13,455 bases of DNA. It comes from BJGO01 sp039810885. Its GTDB lineage: Bacteria > Bacteroidota > Bacteroidia > Chitinophagales > UBA10324. Numbering within the stretch: position 1 is the stretch's first letter; the number at the start of each line of letters is the position of its first letter. Positions 7,092 through 13,455 of the stretch are shown piece after piece. A program made the translations under genes and the position numbers. The stretch is taken from positions 1 through 13,455 of the forward strand of contig JBDHXV010000058.1 in NCBI GenBank assembly GCA_039810885.1, read 5' to 3'. Below the pieces are notes generated by a model. The model had not been told where the DNA came from, made no database searches, and was given only the letters and a program-made list of their open reading frames with translations.

Positions 7092-8228
7092 ATGAAGCGT
7101 ATAGTCATACTTGGAGCAGGAATGATTGGTAGAGCCATAGCAACTGAACTGTCTCAAAAATATTTAGTGCGCTCTTGTGATATGAATGAGCAAAATCTTC
7201 GACTCATAACTTCGCATAAGAACCTCTCCTTGTTGATCTGCAATGTCCGTGTTGAAAAAGAGTTATATAAAGCCATTGAAGATGCCGATTTAGTTATTGG
7301 TGCAGTCCCCGGTTTTATGGGCTACGAAATGTTGCAACGTGTTATTAAATATCGTAAAAACATTGTTGATATTTCGTTCTTTCCGGAAGATGCCCTGACC
7401 TTAGACGCTTTTGCGAAAAAGAATGAAGTATGCGCTATCGTTGATTGCGGATTGGCCCCGGGTATGGATAATGTGTTCTTAGGCTACCACAGCACACACA
7501 TGCAAATAGAAGATTTTATTTGTATGGTCGGGGGCTTACCAAAGAAGCGCAGCTTGCCGTTTCAATATAAAGCTCCGTTCTCTCCTATTGATGTTTTAGA
7601 AGAATATACACGCCCAGCACGCATTGTAGAGAATCATAAGACCATAATAAAACCTGCCTTGAGCGAACCGGAGTTTGTAGAATTTAATGAAGTGGGCACT
7701 TTAGAGGCATTTAACACCGATGGGTTACGTTCACTAATAAAAACCATTCCGGTCAAAAACATGAAAGAATTAACCTTACGTTATCCAGGGCATCGGCAAT
7801 TGATGGAGGCCATCCGCGATATGGGATTCTTTAATCAAACGGAAGTGGACGTGCACGGTGTTAAGATAAAACCTATTGATGTTACATCACAACTGTTTTT
7901 TCCAAAATGGAAATATGAAAAGGGTGAAGAAGAATTTACGGTGATGCGCGTTATCATCAGCGGATATGAGAACGGCACACTAATTACTTATACCTACAAC
8001 CTCTATGCAGAGCATGATACAATCACCCATACCTCATCTATGGCTCGAACAACAGGTTTTACATGTTGTGCAGCGGCAGAGTTGATTCTTCAAAAAAAAT
8101 ATACTCATAAAGGGATCATCGTTCCTGAATATTTGGGAAAAAAGGAAAAGGCTTATCGTTTCATATTAGATTACTTAGCCGAGCGCAATATTCACTACAA
8201 CCAATCTATAACCATTAGCAACGAGTGA
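7092..8228 (+). CDS. L-lysine 6-dehydrogenase-like oxidoreductase (saccharopine dehydrogenase family)
   Basis: A cytoplasmic NAD(P)-dependent oxidoreductase of 378 residues. The N-terminal Rossmann fold has G8-x-G10-x-x-G13 and an acidic D30 at the end of the second strand, which favours NAD over NADP. The middle and C-terminal parts match lysine 6-dehydrogenases of the Geobacillus type as I recall them: D-C-G-L-A-P-G-M at 118-125, V-G-G-L-P at 146-150, F-S-P near 163, L-S-E at 190-192, G-T-L-E-A-F-N-T at 202-209, and M-A-R-T-T near 317-321. That enzyme deaminates lysine to allysine, which cyclises to piperideine-6-carboxylate. Saccharopine or carboxynorspermidine dehydrogenase activity is an alternative that family membership alone does not exclude. 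The stop overlaps the rnhA start, so the two genes are probably co-translated. Confidence 0.75.
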   Translation: MKRIVILGAGMIGRAIATELSQKYLVRSCDMNEQNLRLITSHKNLSLLICNVRVEKELYKAIEDADLVIGAVPGFMGYEMLQRVIKYRKNIVDISFFPEDALTLDAFAKKNEVCAIVDCGLAPGMDNVFLGYHSTHMQIEDFICMVGGLPKKRSLPFQYKAPFSPIDVLEEYTRPARIVENHKTIIKPALSEPEFVEFNEVGTLEAFNTDGLRSLIKTIPVKNMKELTLRYPGHRQLMEAIRDMGFFNQTEVDVHGVKIKPIDVTSQLFFPKWKYEKGEEEFTVMRVIISGYENGTLITYTYNLYAEHDTITHTSSMARTTGFTCCAAAELILQKKYTHKGIIVPEYLGKKEKAYRFILDYLAERNIHYNQSITISNE

Positions 8229-8854
8229 GTAAAAAAAACAGTCCGAAGTACTACGTTGTTTGGAAAGGCTTGAGACCGGGCATTTACACAACATGGAAAG
8301 AATGCGAATTGCAAATAAAGGGTTATCAGGATGCAAGGTATAAATCTTACAGCACCCTGCAAGAAGCCGAGCAAGCCTATAGTAAAGGGTTTGTAAAAGT
8401 TCCGGCTAAGAAAAAAGAGATTCAACCTATAGTAGCAGCTCAGCCGTCTTTTATTAAAAATGCAATTGTTGTTGATGCAGCTTGCAGTTCAGCAACTTGG
8501 AATATGGAATATCGCGGTATTCAACTTTGGGATGGTAAAGAGTTATTTTTAAAAGGCCCCTATGCAGATGGAACTAATAACATTGGCGAGTTTTTGGCTA
8601 TTGTCCATGCCTTAGCCTTGCTTAAACAATCTCACTCCGATTTGATGATTTATTCTGATTCACAAACGGCAATCAGTTGGGTCAAGAAAAAAAAAGCAAA
8701 CACCAAGGTGCAAGCTACCCCGCGTAATAAAACTTTACTTGAATTAGTTGCCCGTGCCGAGAAATGGCTGAATGAAAATTCATACTCCAACAAAATAGTA
8801 AAGTGGGAGACCGATAAATGGGGCGAGAACCCCGCTGATTTCGGGCGGAAGTAA
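8225..8854 (+). CDS. rnhA: Ribonuclease H with N-terminal hybrid-binding (viroplasmin-like) domain
   Basis: Cleaves the RNA strand of RNA/DNA hybrids, removing R-loops and primers. Residues 8-53 form the small N-terminal domain found in eukaryotic RNase H1 and many Bacteroidota enzymes (K-Y-Y-V-V-W-K-G, then G-I-Y-x-x-W, ending in the K-S-Y-S-T-L-Q-E-A segment), which grips RNA/DNA duplexes. A lysine-rich linker (about 54-76) leads to the catalytic domain, where all four acidic residues are present: D84, E122, D145 and D205 in N-P-A-D. The start is GTG at 8225, overlapping the previous gene's TGA as GTGA. That start is supported because the N-terminal domain begins eight residues later and no nearer Met exists. 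Nothing in its function links it to the dehydrogenase. The next gene is 148 bases away. Confidence 0.93.
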   Translation: MSKKNSPKYYVVWKGLRPGIYTTWKECELQIKGYQDARYKSYSTLQEAEQAYSKGFVKVPAKKKEIQPIVAAQPSFIKNAIVVDAACSSATWNMEYRGIQLWDGKELFLKGPYADGTNNIGEFLAIVHALALLKQSHSDLMIYSDSQTAISWVKKKKANTKVQATPRNKTLLELVARAEKWLNENSYSNKIVKWETDKWGENPADFGRK

Positions 8855-9002
8855 TATTTTATTTATAAAAAATTATTCATCCGGAGTTTGAACAAAATAC
8901 ATTAAAGAATTATTGATGTAACTAAATCCTTGGTATGAACTCAAACGAAGTACGATATTTAACCCATCAATTTAACTCATTCAAATTATTATTCCACATA
9001 AG

Positions 9003-11405
9003 ATGAACCGTTCGATAAAAAAAGTAGCCGTATTAGGCAGTGGGGTTATGGGTAGCCGCATAGCCTGTCATTTCGCTAATATCGGTGTCAGTGTTTTATT
9101 ACTTGACATTATCCCGAAAGAAGTTAGTGAAGACGAAAAAAAGAAGAACCTGAACCTCGACCATCCTTTGGTGCGAAACAGAATAGTAAACAGTTCTTTA
9201 CAGAGTACGCTTAAAGCAAATCCTGCTGCGCTCTACAAAAAGGAATTTGCTCATAGAATAACTACCGGTAATTTCACAGATGACTTAGAAAAAATTAAAG
9301 ATTGCGACTGGGTGATTGAAGTTGTAGTTGAAAACCTCGACATCAAAAAGCAATTGTTGGAAAAAGTGGATACGTTGCGAACACCCGGGACACTCATCAC
9401 ATCTAACACCTCCTCTATTCCTATTCACTTAATGAGTGAGGGGAGAAGCGAGGATTTTCGCAAACACTTTTGCGGTACGCACTTCTTCAACCCGCCGCGC
9501 TATCTGCGTCTATTGGAAATTATCCCTACTTCGCAAACCGATAAAGATATTCTGGATTTTCTTTTACACTATGGCGATTTGTATTTGGGAAAAACAACCG
9601 TCTTGTGCAAAGACACTCCGGCATTTATTGCCAACCGTATTGGGGTATATGCCATTATGCGAATCTTCCATTTATTGCAAGAAATGAACTTAACCATTGA
9701 TGAGGTAGATAAGTTGACAGGCCCTGCCATCGGTCGCCCGAAGAGTGCTACTTTCCGCACAGCAGATGTTGTTGGCATTGATACTTTAGTAAAGGTGGCC
9801 GATTTCGTTTATGCTTCTTGCCCTAATGATGAAGCACGCGATTTATTCAAAATCCCCGCATTTGTTCAACAATTAGTAGATAACAATTGGATTGGCGATA
9901 AAACCAAACAGGGATTCTTTAAAGTAGTGAAAAATAGCGAGGGGAAAAAAGAGTTTTGGGCACTGAACCCGCAAACAGGAAATTACACCCTGAATCCCAA
10001 ACCCAAGTTTGCCATTCTTGAGGCTTTAAAGCAAACGGATGACTTACGCACTAAGATGAAACTTGCCGTAAGTGGCAAAGACAAGGGTTCTGAATTTTAT
10101 CGCAAGCTATTCTACGGATTGTTTCAATACATCAGCAACCGCATTCCCGAAATATCTGATGAACTCTATCGTCTGGATGATGCCTTGATGGCCGGCTTTG
10201 GATGGGAGTTGGGTCCTTTCGCTACATGGGATGCAATGGGCGTAAAAGAAACGGTTGAGGCCATGAAAGAAATGAACCTTTCACCCTCCGCCTGGGTAAT
10301 GGATTTTATCAATTCCGGTAAAACAAACTTCTACATCATCGAAAACGAAAAGAAGAAATGTTACAATCCAGTAAGTAAGCAATATGAAAGCATCCCGGGT
10401 ACAGATACCTTTATTATTTTAGAGAACTTCGCAAACAGGGTCGTTTGGAAAAATAGCGGTACGCAATTGTTGGATATTGGCGACGGGGTCTTAAATCTTG
10501 AATTTAAAACCAAAATGAACAGTATAGGCGGTGAAGTATTACAAGCCGTACACAAATCGATAGAACTTGCCGAAAAAGATTTTCTTGGTTTAGTAATTGG
10601 CAACGATGCAGCTAACTTCTCGGTAGGTGCTAACTTGGCAATGATGCTTATGCTTGCTATCGAGCAAGAATACGATGAATTGGATATGGCTTCCCGAACA
10701 TTTCAAAACACAAGCATGCGTATCCGCTACTCCTCTGTACCGGTGGTGCTGGCTCCACACGGTATGACTCTGGGAGGAGGTTGCGAATTTAGCCTGCACG
10801 CTGACAAGGTAGTAGCCTCGGCAGAAACATATATCGGGTTGGTTGAGTTTGGTGTGGGCATTATTCCTGCAGGCGGCGGTACCAAAGAAATGACTTTGCG
10901 TGCATCAGATGCTTATCAGGAAGGAGCCATTGAATTTGTTGAATTACAAAAACGACTGCTTACAATTGCGATGGGAAAGGTAGCCACTTCGGCACATGAA
11001 GCGTTTGACTTAGGTATTCTTAATGAGCATCGAGATATAGTTGTGCCCAACCCCTCACGTGTTATCACCAATGCAAAGCAGGCTGTTATCGAACTCCATA
11101 GATTAGGCTACACACAACCCGCACCACGCAATGATATCCGCGTGTTGGGGCGCTCTGCAATGGGAGCCTTCCTTACCGGAATGAACAGTATGATGCGCTC
11201 CAGGTACATCAGCGAACACGACCGTTTGATCTCTGAGAAACTTGCGTATGTGATGTGTGGCGGAGACTTAAGTACAGAAACTGTTGTGAATGAACAATAC
11301 TTGTTAGACCTTGAACGCGAAGCATTCTTATCTCTCGTTACGACCAAAAAAACAATGGAACGGATTCAAATGATGCTAAACACAGGTAAACCACTTAGAA
11401 ATTAA
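9003..11405 (+). CDS. fadN: FadN-type 3-hydroxyacyl-CoA dehydrogenase / enoyl-CoA hydratase fusion
   Basis: A bifunctional beta-oxidation enzyme predicted to hydrate trans-2-enoyl-CoA and oxidise the 3-hydroxyacyl-CoA to the 3-keto form with NAD+. The 800 residues follow the Bacillus FadN order, the reverse of E. coli FadB. First comes the dehydrogenase NAD domain (G12-x-G14-x-x-G17, D35, S-N-T-S-S at 134-138, catalytic H160 and E172, N211 in A-N-R). Then comes the dehydrogenase C-terminal domain (about 360-440), then a crotonase domain (about 490-690). The crotonase part keeps both hydratase glutamates, E595 in G-G-G-C-E and E615 in L-V-E-F, 20 apart as in mitochondrial hydratase, so both activities look intact. 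Thiolase follows after 27 bases. The 148-base upstream gap is AT-rich; I find no full -7 box match there, and the ATG at 9003 has an A-rich lead. Confidence 0.95.
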   Translation: MNRSIKKVAVLGSGVMGSRIACHFANIGVSVLLLDIIPKEVSEDEKKKNLNLDHPLVRNRIVNSSLQSTLKANPAALYKKEFAHRITTGNFTDDLEKIKDCDWVIEVVVENLDIKKQLLEKVDTLRTPGTLITSNTSSIPIHLMSEGRSEDFRKHFCGTHFFNPPRYLRLLEIIPTSQTDKDILDFLLHYGDLYLGKTTVLCKDTPAFIANRIGVYAIMRIFHLLQEMNLTIDEVDKLTGPAIGRPKSATFRTADVVGIDTLVKVADFVYASCPNDEARDLFKIPAFVQQLVDNNWIGDKTKQGFFKVVKNSEGKKEFWALNPQTGNYTLNPKPKFAILEALKQTDDLRTKMKLAVSGKDKGSEFYRKLFYGLFQYISNRIPEISDELYRLDDALMAGFGWELGPFATWDAMGVKETVEAMKEMNLSPSAWVMDFINSGKTNFYIIENEKKKCYNPVSKQYESIPGTDTFIILENFANRVVWKNSGTQLLDIGDGVLNLEFKTKMNSIGGEVLQAVHKSIELAEKDFLGLVIGNDAANFSVGANLAMMLMLAIEQEYDELDMASRTFQNTSMRIRYSSVPVVLAPHGMTLGGGCEFSLHADKVVASAETYIGLVEFGVGIIPAGGGTKEMTLRASDAYQEGAIEFVELQKRLLTIAMGKVATSAHEAFDLGILNEHRDIVVPNPSRVITNAKQAVIELHRLGYTQPAPRNDIRVLGRSAMGAFLTGMNSMMRSRYISEHDRLISEKLAYVMCGGDLSTETVVNEQYLLDLEREAFLSLVTTKKTMERIQMMLNTGKPLRN

Positions 11406-11432
11406 ATTATTAAGCGATAAAAATTAATTAAA

Positions 11433-12608
11433 ATGCAAGAAGCATATATAATAACCGGATTGAGAACCGCTGTGGGCAAGGCTAAACGAGGCGGGTTTCG
11501 TTTTACACGCCCTGACGATCTAGCCGTTGATGTTATTCAACAAGTGCTGGCAAAAGTTCCTCAGTTAGATCCCTCGCGGGTGGATGATTTGATCGTAGGC
11601 AATGCTGTACCCGAGGCAGAACAAGGGTTACAAATAGGCCGGATGATTGCCGTTCGGGCTTTGCCGATGAGTGTACCCGGAGTAACCGTGAATCGTTATT
11701 GCGCCTCCGGATTGGAAACAATTGCTATTGCGACGGCAAAAATTCGTAGCGGTATGGCCGATTGTATTATTGCAGGAGGCACAGAATCTATGTCGTTGGT
11801 ACCCACTACAGGTTGGAAAACAGTACCTAATTATATCGTTGCCAAAAATAATCCGGATTACTATTCGAGCATGGGCTTAACAGCAGAAGCCGTTGCCGAT
11901 GAATATAAAGTCAGCCGCGCCGATCAAGATGCCTTTTCCCTGCGCTCTCATCAAAAAGCCATAACTGCCATAAAAAATGGTTATTTCAAAGAGCAGATTG
12001 CCCCTATAACGGTTGAGGAAATTTACCTTGATAATAAAAGAAAACGCGCCACACGATCATGGACAGTAGATACTGATGAAGGCCCGCGTGCAGATACTTC
12101 GATTGAAGCTTTGGCTGCATTAAAACCTGTTTTTGCCCAAAATGGAAGTGTTACGGCAGGCAACTCCTCACAAACCAGTGATGGTGCCGCATTTGTGATT
12201 GTGATGAGCGAACGCATGATGAAAGAATTGAATCTGCAACCCATTGGTCGCTTAGTGAGTTGCACAAGTGCCGGTGTGCACCCACGCATTATGGGAGTGG
12301 GGCCTATTGAAGCAGTTCCCAAAGCGCTAAAGCAGGCTTCGATGAAGTTAAGCGACATAGATTTAATTGAGCTTAATGAAGCATTTGCTTCTCAGAGCCT
12401 TGCTGTTATACGAACTCTAAACCTTGATAACAACATAGTGAATATTAATGGCGGTGCCATTGCGCTAGGCCATCCCCTGGGTTGTAGCGGCGCCAAACTC
12501 ACTATCCAAATTCTTCACGATTTAAAGAGGTTAAACAAAAAATACGGAATTGTTACTGCTTGTGTCGGTGGTGGACAAGGTATAGCGGGTGTGATAGAAC
12601 GCTTGTAA
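11433..12608 (+). CDS. fadA: Acetyl-CoA C-acyltransferase (3-ketoacyl-CoA thiolase)
   Basis: Thiolytic cleavage of 3-ketoacyl-CoA to acetyl-CoA and a shortened acyl-CoA, the last beta-oxidation step. The 391 residues are the usual thiolase length. The nucleophile is C90 in N-R-Y-C-A-S-G, N315-E-A-F is the oxyanion-hole motif, H347 lies in G-H-P-L-G, and the acid/base C377 lies in T-A-C-V-G-G-G. Together with the preceding fusion enzyme, 27 bases upstream and very likely in the same operon, it gives hydratase, dehydrogenase and thiolase activities. The order matches the fadN-fadA part of the Bacillus fadNAE operon, but no acyl-CoA dehydrogenase gene follows here. Sequence alone does not separate a long-chain thiolase from an acetoacetyl-CoA thiolase; the partner enzyme favours the former. 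Confidence 0.94.
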   Translation: MQEAYIITGLRTAVGKAKRGGFRFTRPDDLAVDVIQQVLAKVPQLDPSRVDDLIVGNAVPEAEQGLQIGRMIAVRALPMSVPGVTVNRYCASGLETIAIATAKIRSGMADCIIAGGTESMSLVPTTGWKTVPNYIVAKNNPDYYSSMGLTAEAVADEYKVSRADQDAFSLRSHQKAITAIKNGYFKEQIAPITVEEIYLDNKRKRATRSWTVDTDEGPRADTSIEALAALKPVFAQNGSVTAGNSSQTSDGAAFVIVMSERMMKELNLQPIGRLVSCTSAGVHPRIMGVGPIEAVPKALKQASMKLSDIDLIELNEAFASQSLAVIRTLNLDNNIVNINGGAIALGHPLGCSGAKLTIQILHDLKRLNKKYGIVTACVGGGQGIAGVIERL

Positions 12609-12619
12609 GATAAATATAT

Positions 12620-12694
12620 AGAACCTTTAGCCTTTACAAGTTGCAAGGATGGCTAACTAATCTTATTTTATTAAAAGGGATACAAAGAGGTTCT
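12620..12694 (+). terminator. Candidate terminator or structured 3' end after fadA
   Basis: Arms AGAACCT (12620-12626) and AGGTTCT (12688-12694) are perfect inverted repeats, and the distal arm is followed by TATTTT. Inside lies a second inverted repeat, TTAGCC (12627-12632) with GGCTAA (12651-12656), followed by a T-rich stretch. The nesting and position, 12 bases after the thiolase stop, suggest a transcript 3' end. The long loop and low GC make it weaker than the hairpin at 4452-4476. Confidence 0.35.
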
Positions 12695-12750
12695 TATTTT
12701 AAGCGTAAGGTATAACAGATATAATAGCTATTTTCAAATGTTTTGACGAG

Positions 12751-12758
12751 TATCTTTG
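12751..12758 (+). promoter_or_regulatory. Putative Bacteroidota -7 promoter box of mqnC
   Basis: TATCTTTG, a full match to TAnnTTTG, followed by the often-seen C. The box ends 11 bases before the mqnC ATG, so a start of transcription about seven bases downstream would leave a leader of only about five bases. TTTTC at 12731-12735 is the closest -33-like element, with imperfect match and spacing. Confidence 0.55.
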
Positions 12759-12769
12759 CGCACTCATAA

Positions 12770-13455
12770 ATGAACTACAACAACTTATTGTTTAAAGCCT
12801 TAGGGGAAGAATGGTTGAGCATAGAAGAAGGCATTTATTTGTTTGAGCATGCCCCACTGGGAGCCTTAATGCAGGCGGCACATACGATGCGCAAACGTAA
12901 AGTACCGGGGAACAAGGTAACATGGATTATTGATCGCAACGTAAACACCACAAATGTTTGTATTGCTAACTGTAAGTTTTGCAACTTCTTTCGTAAGCCG
13001 GGTCACGAGGACGCCTATATTACCTCAATAGAGCAGTACAAAGAGAAGATCGAGGAAATGCACCGTTTCGGCGGAAATCAATTGTTACTGCAAGGCGGTC
13101 ATCACCCCAAATTGGGATTGAGTTATTATGTCAATCTGTTTAAACAACTTAAAGACTTATATCCGAATCTCAAGTTGCACGCCTTAGGCCCACCGGAGAT
13201 CGCACATATTACAAAGTTAGAAGGAAGCACCCATACCGAAGTATTGAAAGCCTTAGTTGCCAGTGGCTTGGACTCCTTACCCGGCCCCGGAGCAGAGATA
13301 TTAAATGATCGTGTCAGACGCTTAATCAGTAAAGGAAAATGCAGCGGGCAAGAATGGCTTGATGTGATGCGTGCTGCACATAAATTACACTTAACTACAA
13401 CAGCAACCATTATGTTTGGTCACGTAGAAACGCTATATGAACGGTTCGAGCATTT
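12770..13455 (+). CDS. mqnC: Cyclic dehypoxanthinyl futalosine synthase MqnC, 5' part
   Basis: A radical SAM enzyme of the futalosine route to menaquinone, cyclising dehypoxanthine futalosine. The frame is open for 228 codons and runs off the window, so the last part, roughly 140-150 residues by comparison with the family, is missing. The [4Fe-4S]-binding cysteines are C64, C68 and C71 (C-x3-C-x2-C) after I-D-R-N-V-N. Family marks follow: R-K-P-G-H-E-D near 75-81, Q-G-G-H-H-P at 108-113, P-P-E-I at 141-144, G-A-E-I-L at 174-178, D-R-V-R at 180-183 and T-A-T-I-M-F-G-H at 211-218. R-N-V-N followed by the H-E-D segment separates it from the paralogue MqnE. Position 173 is Pro (P-G-P-G), where Gly is common as I recall. 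No other menaquinone gene is visible upstream. Confidence 0.93.
   Translation, partial: MNYNNLLFKALGEEWLSIEEGIYLFEHAPLGALMQAAHTMRKRKVPGNKVTWIIDRNVNTTNVCIANCKFCNFFRKPGHEDAYITSIEQYKEKIEEMHRFGGNQLLLQGGHHPKLGLSYYVNLFKQLKDLYPNLKLHALGPPEIAHITKLEGSTHTEVLKALVASGLDSLPGPGAEILNDRVRRLISKGKCSGQEWLDVMRAAHKLHLTTTATIMFGHVETLYERFEH

Noticed and set aside
8225..8228. Possible frameshift joining the dehydrogenase and RNase H frames
   Set aside because: Both proteins are complete with normal termini, and the overlap is a standard GTGA stop-start.
8195..8425. Minus-strand frame across the dehydrogenase-rnhA junction
   Set aside because: Both plus-strand genes are intact and conserved across the junction, so the antisense frame has no support.
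8857..8872. TTTTAT/ATAAAA palindrome just after rnhA as a terminator
   Set aside because: The stem is only A/T with a two-base centre and no following T-run, too weak to call.
12023..12358. 111-codon minus-strand frame inside fadA
   Set aside because: It is antisense to well-conserved thiolase codons and shows no motif of its own.

Overview
The window is a housekeeping stretch of chromosome from a member of the Bacteroidota. Four things point there: a secreted metalloprotease ending in a type IX secretion (Por) sorting domain; Bacteroidota-type -7 promoter boxes (TAnnTTTG) before several genes; A-rich start regions without clear Shine-Dalgarno sites; and an RNase H that carries the N-terminal hybrid-binding domain common in this phylum. 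The futalosine menaquinone gene mqnC suggests a lineage using that route rather than the classical Men pathway. Base composition looks even, and I see no insertion sequence, prophage, tRNA, rRNA or CRISPR array.

Layout. Bases 1-164 are the tail of a LytTR-type response regulator. Facing it on the minus strand is icd, NADP-dependent isocitrate dehydrogenase (214-1515). Divergent from icd is ligA, the NAD-dependent DNA ligase (1623-3716), followed on the same strand by a small DEDDh 3'-5' exonuclease (3845-4441). A terminator hairpin at 4452-4476 separates the exonuclease from a convergent secreted M43-type metalloprotease, whose start I place at 6563 rather than at the longer open frame's 6638. 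A gene-poor, AT-rich gap (6635-7091) follows.

From 7092 everything is on the plus strand. A lysine 6-dehydrogenase/saccharopine dehydrogenase-family gene (7092-8228) overlaps rnhA (8225-8854) by four bases. Next comes a beta-oxidation pair: a FadN-type 3-hydroxyacyl-CoA dehydrogenase/enoyl-CoA hydratase fusion (9003-11405) and a thiolase (11433-12608). The 5' two-thirds or so of mqnC (12770 onward) runs off the end.

Working together. The two beta-oxidation proteins supply hydration, oxidation and thiolysis of enoyl-CoA esters, giving acetyl-CoA for the TCA cycle, in which icd acts. The lysine dehydrogenase homologue could feed carbon to the same route if a glutaryl-CoA branch exists elsewhere, but that is inference. 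I found no convincing undescribed system. The least explained sequence is the gap before the dehydrogenase-rnhA pair, which holds a small hairpin, two overlapping mini-ORFs and a palindrome.
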